A program made the translations under genes and the position numbers. This document shows, piece after piece, positions 53,256 through 64,000 of a stretch of DNA of 64,000 nt. Numbering within the stretch: the stretch's first letter is position 1; each line of letters opens with the position of its first letter. This stretch comes from Closterium sp. NIES-65 (Eukaryota > Streptophyta > Zygnematophyceae > Desmidiales > Closteriaceae): assembly GCA_948144175.1 (NCBI GenBank), contig CANXME010001990.1, positions 3,100,001 through 3,164,000 on the forward strand, written 5' to 3'. The notes beneath the pieces are model-generated. The model did not search any database. It was not told the DNA's origin and was given only the letters and a program-made list of their open reading frames with translations.

Positions 53256-56200
53256 TCAAGAGGTAAGCAAGTGAGGCCCAGTGGGCACAAGGCCTAGCAG
53301 AGTGCAAAAGCGCTGATGGTCACGAGGCGGAAGTGCCTTGGTGAACACATCAGCAGTGTTGGCCTCAGTGGCCACGAAACGCAGAAGAAGCTGACCACGC
53401 TGCTACAGCTCTCGAGCAAGGAAGTAGCGCAGAGCAATGTGCTTCGTCCTGTGCTCCAGTCTGTGCTCCTGACACAAGGCAATGGTTGCCTTGTTGTCGA
53501 CGTACAGCACTGGAGGAGAACGAGGCTGCTCTCCAAGGTCAGTCAGCAGGTAGGTGAGCCAGCGAAGCTCCTGGGCAGCCATGGCCGTGGCGTAGATCTC
53601 AGCCTCACAGCTGGAGCTGAGAACAGAAGAAGAGCGAGTAGAGCGCCAAGAGACAGAGCCAGAGCCAAGACTGAAGGTGTAACCCTGAGACGACCGCTGA
53701 GTAGCCTGGTGGTCAGCCCAAGAAGCGTCTGAGTGCCCAGTGAGCACAGGCCGCTCTCGCCCTCCAAGCACTAGCCCCATGCCCGACGTACTGCACAAGT
53801 AGCGCAACACCCTCTTAGCTGCATCCATGTGCTCCTTCCGGTGACGGCCGGGAGCAACATAGCGTGCTAAGATGCTGAGAGGGTATGCGAGGTCAGGTCG
53901 AGTGCAGGTCATCAGGTACATGAGGCAGCCCACAAGCTCTGGATACGGACCACTCGACTCTACGGACTCATCCGAAGGCAGAGCTGAGAGCGAGTGTCCC
54001 GAAGGCAGAGGAGTGGACTGAGGCGAGGAGTACGTGAAGCCGAAGCGCTGAAGGACCTGCTGCACCATGTGTGACTGAGTCAGGGTAATGGTGCGGCGTG
54101 CTCTGTCCCGGGTGATCCGCAAGCCAAGATAGCTTGTTAGTTCACCCAGGTCTGTGCACGTGTGTCTCTTCTGCAGCTCGGACTTCACGTGGGCGAGTGC
54201 GGCAGTGTCCGCAGTGGCAAAGACCAAGTCGTCGACGTACACGAGGATGTAGAACGGCGGCAGCGAGGTGTCAGTGCGTAGAAACAGCGACGGGTCAGCA
54301 GTAGAAGGAGCAAACCCAAGAGCCGCAAGTGTAGTCCTCAGTGTGTCGTGCCACTCACGCGGCGCCTGGCGGAGACCGTAGACTGGCCGCCGGAGGCTCC
54401 ACTGGGTACCAGGAGGGAACGACCCAGTGAAGCCAGGAGGGCGGCGCAGCCAGATCTCCTCGTGCAGGCGGCCCTGCAGGAAAGCAGTGCTGAAGTCAAG
54501 AGAGTGTAGCTCGTAGTCACGCTGAGCAGCGACATGCAGTAGAACCCGAAGAGTGGTCATCTTCGGGGTCGGGGAGAAGGTCTTAAAGAAGTCAACTCCC
54601 TGTCGCTGACTGAAGCCACGAGCCACGTAGCGTGCCTTGAAGACAGGCGGAGAACCCGGCGGCCGCTTCACCCTGAAAATCCACATGCCACTGACAATGT
54701 TCGCCCCAGGTGGGGGAACCTCGTCGACGTAGGTGCCTGTGGACTTCCAGGAAGCCATCTCTGCGTCCATGGCTGACTGCCACTGAGAGGAGTAGGGACC
54801 GGCCATCGCCTCTGCGTAAGAGCGTGGGGTCGGGATGTCTAGAGCATCCGGGTCTCCCTCAGGGGTAACAAGCATGGACACGAGATGGGGCAAAGCGGCG
54901 GCAAAGCACTGGAACTCCTCCTGCCTGTCCTCAAGGACGTCCGTGCCAAGAGCACAGTCACCCCCGACGGACGGAGGACAGGCAGACGCAGACGCAGCAG
55001 ACGCAGACTCAGCAGACGCAGCAGACTCAGCAACAAGACTGGAAGCGTAGTCTAGAGGACACGCAGCAGCAAAGTCGACCAGCTCAGCAACTAGGGCAGA
55101 CGCAGCAGCGGACTCAAAGGAATGGTCAGTGACAACAGTAGCAAAAAGACGCGTGACAGTAGGACTGGCAGCACGGCGAGAGTCCGACTCCGGGTCGGCA
55201 AGTGTAGGAAGAGAAGACTGAGGAGCAGAAGGCAAAGGGGCACGCAGAGGAGCAGTGGACGGACGCAGAGACATCCTGTGTGTGCCAGGGACAGGAGGAG
55301 GACGCTGAAGCGAACCGCAACCACTAGGGCGAGCAGCTCGGACTGGCGACGCAGGGCGGGACGCGGGCTCACGACGCTCAGCAAGACCTCCAGTAGGACC
55401 AGTGTAGGGAGAAGGAGAAGGCAGGGGAGAGGCGGGCTGTAACTGTGACTGCGACGGGACAGGCTGTGGACACTCTACGGGAGGAGAAGGACCAGTGGAA
55501 GGCGGGAGACCAAGAACCTGCTGAAGGAGCGGAACGAAGTACGGCCGAGGCCGCGCAGCACCGCCAGAGACAGCAGGGACAGCACCAACACCTCCAGAGG
55601 CAGCACCAGCACCAGTAGCAGCTCCAACTCCAGCACCTCCAGCAGCGCCAGAAGTACCCTCAGTAGGACCGACAGTCGTAGACTCAGCGCCAGCACCCGC
55701 AGCAGCTCCAACTCCAGAGGCACCCCCGGGCCCGGCAGCTCCAGTACTCTCAGTACGAGCACCTCCGGGACCCGTGGTACCATCTCCCTCGGCAGCAACA
55801 GAACCTCCAGCACCCGCAGCACCCCCAGCTCCAGCACCTCGCCTCCAGCGCCGGGCAAACCACTCACGCAGCTCCAGAGGAGAGAGCGGCTCGCGGCGCG
55901 AAGAACGGTCCGGAGAACCACCAGGAACAGAAGCAGCAGGCGCAGCACTCCCAGGCGAAGCACCCCCAGACGCAGTACTCCCAGGCTCAGCACCCCCAGG
56001 CTCAGCACCCCCAGGCTCAGCACCCCCAGTCTCAGCACCCCCAGGCTCAGCACCCCCAGGCTCAGCACCCCTAGGCTTAGCACCCCCAGGCTCAGCACCC
56101 CCAGGCTCAGCACCCCCAGGCTCAGCACCCCCAGGCCCAGCACCCCCAGTCTCAGCACCCCCAGGCTCAGCACCCCGAGGCTCCGCACCCGCAGCAGCAC

Positions 56201-59200
56201 CAGAGTCACCAGTGACCTCGACAGGCTCGACCGCGTCTACCTGAGACACACCTGAAGGGGCAGGACCCTGAGGGGGGAGGGGGTCTACCGGGGGGGGACC
56301 TGGGACCAGGAAGAGGGGCGGCGGGGGGAGGGACGGAGTGCGGTAGGGGAAGACCCGGTAGAAGGGAACCGACTCGTCGAACGTGACGTCCTGGGAGGAC
56401 AGAACACGTCGAGAGGTGGGGTGGTAGAACTGCCACCCAGGGGCGTCGGGGGGGAACCCAAGGAAGACGCAGGGAGCATCGCGAGGGGACAGCTTGTCCG
56501 CAGACAAGTCGCGGACAAACGCCCGAGATCCCCAGACACGGAACGCCGACGCATCGCCAACCTTCCCCATCCACAGCAAAGCTGGGGAGGTCTCCGGTCT
56601 GGAGACCCTGGGCTGAAGGTTGATCTGATGCGCGGCGTACCGAACCGCAAACGGCCACAGAAAATGGGGGGAAGCCGCATGCATCATGGACGTACGGGCG
56701 ACGTTCATGACTATGCCGATGCGGCGCTCAGCAATCCCATTCTGCTGTGGAGAGTCCGGAAGCGTGAAGGTCTGGCGGATGCCTCGTGCACGACAGTAGG
56801 CTTGCAGAAGGCCGGAGGAGAACTCTCCGCCTCTGTCCGAGTGCAGACGCAAAACAGGAAAGTCCGAGCCGAAGCTCCGCCTGAGCTGGAGACGAGCTGC
56901 GCGGATCCAGTCAATCAACACCTCAGTGACCTCACCCTTGCTGCGCAAGGGGAAGACTGTGGTGTAACGCGAGTAGTCGTCAACCACCAGCAGGAAGTAG
57001 CGCTCGTGACCCTGTCCACGGACGCGGGCTGGGCCCCACACGTCCATGTGAAGCGTCTGCATCGGGGCCTCCGTCGGAGGAAACGGGGAGGAGTGAGGGG
57101 TAGCCCGCAGGCGACCCTCGACACAGGGGACACAGGGAGGGCCAGGCCCCGGAGGAAGGGGAGGGAGGGACCGGGGAAGACCAGAGACAAGAAGGCGAGA
57201 GGCCATGCCCCGGAGACGAGGCAGGGAGGGGTGACCCATGCGGTGGTGCCACAGGAGGGTCTCGTGGGACAGGAGGCGACATGAGCAGGGGGCTGACTCA
57301 GGACCAGACCTGGACGCTGCAGCAAACACCTGACCCGACGCAGCTACCTGACCAGACGCAGGAGGAGGAGACGGAACAGTGAGTGTGTACAGGCTCGACC
57401 CCAGCCCACGTGTGAACGTGGTCAAGTGTCGACCCGTGTCCGCGTCCGTGCAGTGGGTGTCCCGTCGGCGCGCAGGGGTGAACTGGTCAACCCCTGCATC
57501 TTGTAGGTCAGCACCCGCCACCAAGTTCGTAGAGAACGAGGGGAGGTAGAGACCGGACAGGGAGCCAGACGGGACCGCAAGGCACGGAAGGACAGTGGAG
57601 TAGCGAGCCAGAACAGGACCCCTAGAGGGGTCCGCCAGGGAGACTGCCACTGGCCGACTAAGCGGCGTGAGTGTTGTGCGGTCTCGAAAGAAGGAGCGAG
57701 ACGCTCCTGAGTCAAGAGTGAAGGTGAGAGAGGGCGGAGCCGACGCAGTACCTGAGAGAGCAGACTCACCAGCACCTGAGGACACAGACTCACTGGCACC
57801 TAGAGCGACAGCCACACCAGTACCTGGAGCAGCAGCCTCAACAGCACCTAGAGCCGCAGTACCAATGCCCGGGTCGGGCGGGAAACACCGGTAACAGTCA
57901 CCCTCCTCACTAATAGTCACAGCATACATGGCACGAAGAATAGCATCAAAGTCAAGATCAAAGATAGCTACTCCTGCCCTAGACAGCTGGTCCCAGCGAG
58001 GGATCTCAGAGGCGTCAGGAAACTGGCGGCGCCAAGCGTCAGACAGGCGGCCGAAGCAGCGCTGGGTGGAGTGTGGACCACCACACGGCTCACCCGCACG
58101 GTCGCCAGTGCGCAGGACGTAGGTGCACGGACCAGTACCCCCACCTATCTGACGTGCAGCGTACCACTCACGGAGCTGCTGCGGGGAGAGAGTCTCCTGA
58201 CCACGCTGCTGCTGCTGGCGCTGACCACCACCGGAGCCACTCCTCTGCGACGAGCCACGACCTCCGCCGCCGCCTCCGCCGCCGCCGCCGCCACCACCTC
58301 CGCGTCCACCGCCACTCCCACCGTCGCCGCCACCACCGCCGCCCCCGCCTCCACTCCCACCACCACCGCCGCCGCAGCCCCCGCCTCCACTGCCGCCGCT
58401 GACACCTCCACTCCCGCCACCACTACCGCTACCACCCCCACCTCCTCCGCTGCCTCCACCGCCGCCTCCACCGCCCCCGCCGCCTCCACCACCGCTCCTG
58501 CCCCCCTTGCCCTTGCCAGAGCGACGTCTCCCACTGGGGGCAGACGCCGCACCGACCGAGTCAAAACCAACTAGGTCGGCCGTAGCAGCAGAGGCGACAG
58601 AGGGCAGGAGGGGGGAGGGGCAACACCCCTCAAAGATGGGGGTGCGCGGGTCACCACGAGAGGCCCCTACAGCGAGAATGCTCTTCTCGGCTGCTAGGAG
58701 GGACTTCTCGAGGAGGTCAACAGTGAGAGTGGTGGGGCAGACTGAGAGGAAGTCGTCCCTGACTCCGCGAAGGGAGTCAGGGAGGCGGGTGACAATGTAG
58801 TAGAGAGTGAAGTACATGGGGGGGGGGGTTCTTGGCGCAGAACTCAGCAGGAAGCGCAGCGCGGAAGCGAGCGTCACTAGTGCGCAGGTGGGTAATGAGG
58901 TCGGCGACTGTTGCAAAAGAAGCAAGGTCGGGAAAGAGGTACGGTAGCATGAGGCGGCTCAGTGCAGCAGTGGCAGGGGAGGAGTAGCGTGCAATAACGG
59001 CGTCGTACAAGGTCTGAGCACTCTTGTACGACCCAAAGTGTGCACGCCCAGAGGGAGGGAGGTGGCGACGCACAGCAAGACGTGTAGCAGCATCGCGTGT
59101 GGCCCACTGTGAGCGAACTGTGGCATCCTCAGTAGCAGCAGGGGCGGGAGAGGCACCAGAAGTGAGATCAAAGAGAGAGAGGCCGTCAGCTCTGTCGCAC

Positions 59201-59289
59201 TGTAGGAAAAGCAGCAGGTCGTCTACCCAGACGTCAAAGTCGATGGCTCTGCCCTCAGCGTCAAAGGTGAGGACACTGGGGGTAGCCAT
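53256..59289 (-). pseudogene. copia copy 3 gag-pol: one frameshift, one TAG
   Basis: Same domain order as copy 1, from MATPSVLTFDAEG (ATG 59289) to TGA 53256. Frameshift inside an expanded G run at about 58818-58829 (copy 1 has AANPPPMYITLYF here; copy 3 reads AKNPPP and then shifts). The Gly-rich linker, Cys/His finger CTYVLRTGDRAGEPC...HSTQRC, LDSGASRSFF, the integrase motifs, YVDDLVF and RNase H are all intact. A TAG at 53403-53405 replaces a Gln conserved in copies 1 and 2 (RELQQRG against REL*QRG). The remaining 48 codons stay open. Confidence 0.93.
55940..56185 (-). repeat. 15-bp coding repeat (PGGAE) in the integrase-RT linker of copy 3
   Basis: About 16 units encoding E-P-G-G-A. The homologous array in copy 1 is at about 35860-36090 and in copy 2 at about 46950-47150, with different lengths and variants. 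Confidence 0.9.
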
Positions 59290-59514
59290 GACAGCAGTAG
59301 GGTGAGGGCAGTGCGGAGAGTAAAGCTCAGTGCTCACCAGACAGGGCAGTGCAGGCGGCTCGGGCGGCTCAGGCGGCTCGGCGGCTCGGCTGCTGGGCGG
59401 CTCGGGCGGCTCGGCGGCTCGGGCGGCTCGGGCGGCTCGGCTGCAGGGGCGGCTCGGCTGCAGGGGCGGCTCGGCTGCTGGGGCGGCTTGGCTGCTAGGG
59501 CGGCTCAGCTGCTG

Positions 59515-60115
59515 GGGCGGCGGGGCCGGGAGATGCAGCGGCGGGGCCGGGAGATGCAGCGGCGGGGCCGGGAGACGCAGCGGCGGGGCCCTCAGGTGCA
59601 GTGGCGGGGCCGGTAGGTGTAGCAGCAGGGCCGGCAGGTGCAGCAACGGGGCCGTCAGGGGTAGTGGCAGGGCCGGCAGGCGTAGTGGTGGGGCCGTCAG
59701 AGGGGACGGCGGGGCCTTCAGGTGCAGCGGCGGGGCCGTGAGGGGACGGCGGGGCCGTCGGGTGCAGCGGCGGGGCCGGCAGAGGGGACGGCGGGGCCGT
59801 CGGGTGCAGCGGCGGGGCCGGCAGAGGGGACGGCGAGGCCGTCGAGTGCAGCGGCGGGGCCGGCAGAGGGGACGGCGGGGCCGTCGGATGTAGCGGCGGG
59901 GCCGGCAGAGGGGACGGCGGGGCCGCGTGGGCGGCGCTAGGGGGCCGCGAGGGCGGCGCGACGCAGGAGAGCCGCGAGGGCGGCGCGACGCAGGAGAGCC
60001 GCGAGGGCGGCGCGACGCGGCCGTAAGGCCAGCGCGACGTGGTCCGGGCCGCGCGCGCGAAAAAAAAGGTCGCGCGCGCGACTCGCGGGGGTCACAAGGG
60101 CAGCGCGAGAAGGAC
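59515..60115 (-). repeat. GC-rich tandem leader of copy 3
   Basis: GGCGGGGCCG-based units of about 12-60 bp (AGGGGACGGCGGGGCCGTCG recurs about five times at 59695-59930). Same position as the leaders of copies 1 and 2. Confidence 0.88.
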
Positions 60116-60220
60116 TAGGGGGAGCGCGCCTCGGGGAGAGGAGGGCGCGCTCCGGGCAGAGAAAATTTCGTTGGTGGGCCCTTAAAAAAATGGTCCTTAG
60201 GAAGGACCCGCTCTATACCA

Positions 60221-60355
60221 TGTTGAGATTAGAGAGAATGAGTGCACTATGGAATGAAACAAGGATACAAGTACCAACCCTAATTGGGTTGTACCCCCTA
60301 TGGTCTACCCCAACAGCAGCCTACAATACATGCATCAGCTAAATATGATCTGACA
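60221..60355 (-). repeat. copy 3 5' LTR
   Basis: 135 bp. The adjacent ACCCGCTCTATACCA is the primer-site complement. Confidence 0.94.
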
Positions 60356-60527
60356 GAAGCGCCCCTGGGGTTATAAAAAAACACGTTTTTTTAGGGGGTG
60401 CGCTTATAATTGAGGATTTTTATAAGCGCCGGTGCTTATATAATAGCATATATGAAATTCGTCGTTTTTCCACCAAACTGTAGATCCCGTTCTTGCGAAT
60501 TGAATCGAGTCGGAACTATACAGGGTT

Positions 60528-60684
60528 CGATTGAGAATCTCGCATGCAAGTTGGCAGGGATTGATTCCCTGCCAACACACACTGTCAGAATGTGAAACTA
60601 TACTGTACAAGGCTGTGATTGAGAATCTCGCGTGCAAGTTGGCAAGGATTGATTCCCTGCCAACACACACAGTCAGAATGAGTC
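60528..60684. repeat. tandem duplication carrying a 10-bp-arm hairpin
   Basis: Two copies (about 60528-60598 and 60616-60684) of a segment with arms TTGGCAGGGA and TCCCTGCCAA around a 5-base loop (60551-60575). In the second copy one arm base is changed. Inside the split TIR transposon. Confidence 0.85.
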
Positions 60685-60957
60685 AACGTGCGCCTTTGAC
60701 AGCTCATTCTGACTGGACGCGTTGCCAGTGAGCCAGGCGAGGGTGAGGGGGCATCGAAATTCAAAATGTGGGAATGAAAATGTTGGGTTTCGTTACAACG
60801 ATTTCAGTAAAATTATAATAAAAAGAAGAGGGTGGCGCTTATAATCCGTAAGCCTTCAGGGGTGTGCTTATAATCGAGGACCGGATATAAGCGCCCTCAT
60901 CCTTTTATAAGCGCCGGCGCTTATCCGAGGCCTGCGCTTCTATCCGGAGGCTTACGG

Positions 60958-61640
60958 TACTTGAAATCCGGGCTTCCTACAAAAATGTACGTGAGCTCTA
61001 ATGGCACAAAGGCGGAGCGGGAAGGAGTATACTGACGACACATCTGCACACCTACAGTAAGGGGGGAAGTGGGATGGGGAGGGGAGGAGGGGGATCGTAG
61101 AAAAAAAAAAACATCGTCAGCAAAGAAGTCGTTTAAACTTATGTGTACAAACGCAAAGCACTTCCGAGGTGGTCGTTTTTCATGTAGTACTACTAGCGTG
61201 AACCGATGGGGCAAATTTCCTCTTCACCACGTTGGGTGTCAGTGTCGCGAGTCCAATGTGAGTACTTGGAACTGTGAGGAGACGAATTGACTTGAAAATA
61301 TTTTGCAACTACAGCCATAACATCAACACAAGAAAGTCCTTTCTTGCCTAAGTAGATAGCTTGTGGGAGATTCAAGGAGGATGAGAGCGGGAGGAGAAGA
61401 GTGGCACTTGGGCATCTCGCAGGGCTACTTTACTCCTGATCCAGAAAATCAGGGAAAGGCCCCGAACCAGCCCTTAACGGATACGGGTTGAAACCCCTAT
61501 TTCTCAAAATCAGCCTGTAAGAAAAACGGGCTTCCCTCGAAACCAACCCTTAGAAATGCCGAAGCTGGCTGGGAGTTCACCCGGAATGTTCAGGGCATTA
61601 AAGGCAAATCCCCTTGAATCGACAGCCCTGGTCCCAGGAC
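60958..61640. other. unassigned sequence
   Basis: Mixed sequence with no supported gene; a short purine-rich tract lies at 61060-61110. It may include the 5' LTR of copia fragment D, but I could not fix its start. Confidence 0.35.
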
Positions 61641-62976
61641 GTGAGAACCCTTAACCAGGGATGGGAGCTGAGACGGCAACGATGGCGCGTCAGATAGTGG
61701 CTCGATCGCGATCGCGCCAAAACGACAGGCAGGGCGACGAGACTGCCGGTCTCAAAACGAACTTAGTTGACTCTACGCGCTTTGACAAACTCACTCTAAG
61801 TAGGCTATACAGGTCCATGGTTGCAGAGAGTCAATTAGCGAGGATTCGTGAGACCGACAAGTGGTATCAGAGCTGGTAAAACGGCGGTTTAGCATTCTTA
61901 AGAGCATAACAAAGCCATCAAAATGCCAGGAGAGCAATCTGAGGCTAGTTCGGGCTCCTCTGTGAGCATTGGAGATCCCCAGTTAAAGGCTCTTCTGGAA
62001 ATGCTAGCGCACGGATCGGTAGTGACGAAGCCTACCATTGAGCTAAGTGAGGCTCAATGCTTTAATGGGAAGAACTACACCGCGTGGCGTTTGAAGTTTA
62101 AATGGAGGGCGAAGGAGGTCGGTTTGTGGGAGCTCTACCGTGCGGACGAACAAGGAAAGGAAGCTTCACGGGCGTTAAAAACGGATGAAGAAAAGGCGGC
62201 ATACAAAAGGAGGAGTGAGCAAGCATTCTTTCAATTGTGCCACTCGGTTTCTGATGGCATTGCCGTGGGCATGGATTAGTTTGCAGATAATGCAGACCCT
62301 GCACGACAAGCATGGGCGTACATGGAGTCGGCCTACCTTGGCCAAATGGAGAGCAACATAGCTGCGGTGCGAAGGAAATTGCTGCTGATGAGCATGGAGC
62401 CGAATCAGAAGATCATTGACTACATCAACCTCGCTAGGAGCTACAACGACGACTTGGCTGCAATGGGTGTGGAGGAAAGTGAGCGGGCGGATGATGGGAT
62501 ATATCATCAACGAACTGCCAAAAGATTGGGTTGGAGAGAAGCCGGCGCTGATCTGTAACCCGCCTGCAAACATGACAAGGCTACTCGAGATGCTTCAAGC
62601 ATTGGAGTTGGCACGAGAAGATTCCAAGCGGAGGGAGAAAGCGGTTGATGGCATGGAGCAGGAGAAACGTGCATTGCTGAATGCGGCAGCTGCGGGAAGA
62701 ACCTCGGGAGCATGTTACCAATGTGGTAAGATGGGGCACCGTGCGTTTGAGTGTGCGGAAAACCCAAAGAGCAAGAAATACAAGGGGAACAATTCGGGAT
62801 GGAGTGGAACGCAGTAGCACAGTACAGGAAACGGAAGGGGACTGAAAGGGAAGTTCAACGGAGCGTGCCATCATTGCAAGAAGATTGGGCACAGGGCGAT
62901 TGACTGCTACTCCAATCCCAACAGCCGGAGCTATAGAGGACCGCAACAGCAAGGATCAACACCTCCGAAGGCAAAT

Positions 62977-63014
<38 letters not shown>

Positions 63015-63389
63015 GAATGACAAGGAAGATGTCATCCTGGGTGGCGCACATAAGGCGAATGTGGTGCGTGCATCCGGGGTGTGCATGCTCGCAAAAGGAG
63101 GTGGAAATGCTGCATGGTTCATGGACAGCGGATGCACTCAGCACATGACGAATCATAGTGAGTGGTTGGCTGGTTTGAGGGAGTCAAGTGTGCCGTATGT
63201 GATTTTGGGGAATGAAGGGAAGCTGCCTGTGAAGGGTGAGGGAGAATTGGTGTTGCAAGGGTAGTATGGGGAGTTGAAGTTGGAGAACGTGTTGTATGTG
63301 GATGGATTGGCCTTGAACTAGATCAGCCAATCTTAGTTGGACAGGACCGGGTGCAAGACATTCAGTGACAAAGGGAAGATGTGGGTGTT
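61640..63389 (+). pseudogene. copia fragment 'D': primer site, gag with two zinc knuckles, start of protease
   Basis: Primer site TGGTATCAGAGC at 61863-61874. Gag starts ATG 61923 (MPGEQSEASSG) with NGKNYTAWRLKFKWRAKEV, ARQAWAYMES and, after a frameshift near 62470-62490, INELPKDWVGEK. Two canonical zinc knuckles follow, CYQCGKMGHRAFEC and CHHCKKIGHRAIDC, then a poly-Ala tract from (GCA)n and protease FMDSGCTQHMTNH. In-frame stops are TAG only: 62277, 62815, 63262, 63319 and 63334. The element is cut at 63389 by the LTR of copy 4. Confidence 0.82.
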
Positions 63390-63460
63390 TGTGAGAAGAA
63401 ACGAGGAATGATTGAACTATGAAACAGTTGGCTACAAGTACTAACCCTAATTGGGTTGTA
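63390..63460 (-). repeat. truncated 3' LTR of copia copy 4
   Basis: Begins TGTGAGAAG and shows the LTR core CTAACCCTAATTGGGTTGTA shared with copies 2 and 3. It then jumps to the internal ACAAGGGGTCACAAG, so the LTR end and polypurine tract are deleted. Confidence 0.75.
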
Positions 63461-63646
63461 ACAAGGGGTCACAAGACCAGTCAAGCAAAGCAAAGCAAAG
63501 CAAGCTTAGGGTGGATCACAAAGTCACCACACATTCCGAGCACAAGTTCAAGGCCACAATGCCAGTTCACATGCAGGAGTATATATATATATAAGGCTAA
63601 ACAAGCAAGAGCAGGTATATATATATATGTAACAGTACAAGCAAGA

Positions 63647-64000
63647 TCAAGAGGTGAGCAAGTGAGGCAAGGTAGGCACAAGACCCAGCTGAGTACAGAA
63701 GCGCTGATGATCACAAGGCGCAAGTGCCTTGGTGAAGATATCAGCAGTGTTGGCCTCAGAGGCCACGTATGCAAGCCGCAACTGACCACGCTGCTGTAGC
63801 TCACGAGCAAGGAAGTAGCGGAGAGCAATGTGCTTTGTTCTGTGCTCCAGTCTCTGCTCTCGAAACAAGGCCAGCATGGCCTTGTTGTCTACGTACAGTA
63901 CTAAAAGAGAACGAGGCGGCTCTCCAAGGTCATTCAGCAGGTAGGTGAGCCAGCAAAGCTCCTGTGCAGCCATGGCTCCTGCGTAGATCTCAGCCTCACA
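63647..64000 (-). CDS. copia copy 4 RNase H end, runs off the window
   Basis: From TGA 63647 the minus frame encodes MAAQELCWLTYLLNDLGEPP, ALRYFLARELQQRGQ and EANTADIFTKALAPCDHQRF. It is about 95% like copies 1 and 2 and keeps Gln at the site that is TAG in copy 3. It continues past base 64000, so the rest of the element cannot be judged. Confidence 0.88.
   Translation of the reverse strand, partial: CEAEIYAGAMAAQELCWLTYLLNDLGEPPRSLLVLYVDNKAMLALFREQRLEHRTKHIALRYFLARELQQRGQLRLAYVASEANTADIFTKALAPCDHQRFCTQLGLVPTLPHLLTS

Larger units (their letters stand above)
52897..60355 (-). mobile_element. full-length Ty1/copia element, copy 3
   Basis: LTRs of 135 bp (52897-53031, 60221-60355) differ at one base. 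Perfect TSD GAAGC at 52892-52896 and 60356-60360. Primer site (minus) TGGTATAGAGCGGGTCCTT. The gag-pol has two lesions. Recent insertion into the left end of a TIR element. Confidence 0.95.
52875..60957. mobile_element. TIR DNA transposon (non-autonomous, about 0.6 kb) split by copia copy 3
   Basis: Left end CCGTCAGCCCCCGGATAGAA at 52875. The right end, read in complement from 60957, is CCGTAAGCCTCCGGATAGAA. TA dinucleotides flank both ends (52873-52874, 60958-60959), as in Tc1/mariner-type insertions. The halves join exactly when the copia copy 3 and one GAAGC TSD are removed. The interior (60361-60957) carries repeated TATAAGCGCCGG and GCGCTTATAA blocks and no transposase. Confidence 0.75.

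Overview
The window is eukaryotic nuclear DNA of high GC content, most likely from a streptophyte (a charophycean green alga or an early land-plant lineage; a zygnematophyte would fit, but I cannot name the species). The evidence is a plant-type leucine-rich-repeat receptor kinase split into many short exons, and Ty1/copia retrotransposons whose primer sites resemble plant initiator tRNA-Met. No operons, rRNA or tRNA genes, or CRISPR arrays were seen.

Left part (about 1-15,000, + strand): one LRR receptor-like kinase gene whose 5' end lies outside the window. I could place 18 exons by splice sites, phase and protein motifs. Ten symmetric phase-2 exons each carry exactly one LRR (nine of 72 nt, one of 75 nt). 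A cysteine-rich exon, a proline-rich/transmembrane exon and six kinase exons follow, ending in TAG at 14985-14987. The introns are filled with minisatellites and microsatellites. They also hold a 332-bp hAT-like MITE, a second terminal-inverted-repeat element, a possible DUF559-like fragment and a decayed copia fragment. Several intronic arrays start exactly at a 5' splice site, as if the exon-intron junction itself had been amplified.

Middle (about 15,000-32,900): mobile-element graveyard. It contains a 24-bp minisatellite found on both sides of nested LTR elements (including a 1.27-kb TRIM with perfect TSD), a full-length + strand copia (19935-26447, TSD CTTTG), a decayed minus-strand copia (26.6-29.6 kb) and a 17-bp minisatellite of about 34 copies.

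Right part (32,900-64,000): three full-length minus-strand copia elements of one superfamily group with 130-136 bp LTRs. Copy 1 (32906-40420) has an intact gag-pol. Copy 2 (43724-50876) has identical LTRs but a broken frame and no gag N-terminus. Copy 3 (52897-60355) has one homopolymer frameshift and one TAG, and sits inside a TIR DNA transposon. A fourth copy runs off the right edge. Two decayed + strand copia fragments (41.7-43.3 and 61.9-63.4 kb) are interleaved with them.

The most unusual signals are: (1) in-frame stops in several unrelated copia elements are almost exclusively TAG, at glutamine-compatible (CAG) positions, which suggests CHG-methylation decay or UAG readthrough; (2) intronic minisatellites apparently seeded by splice-donor junctions; (3) a receptor kinase with HGD and DWS in place of HRD and DFG and a Ser/Gly-repeat-expanded activation loop.
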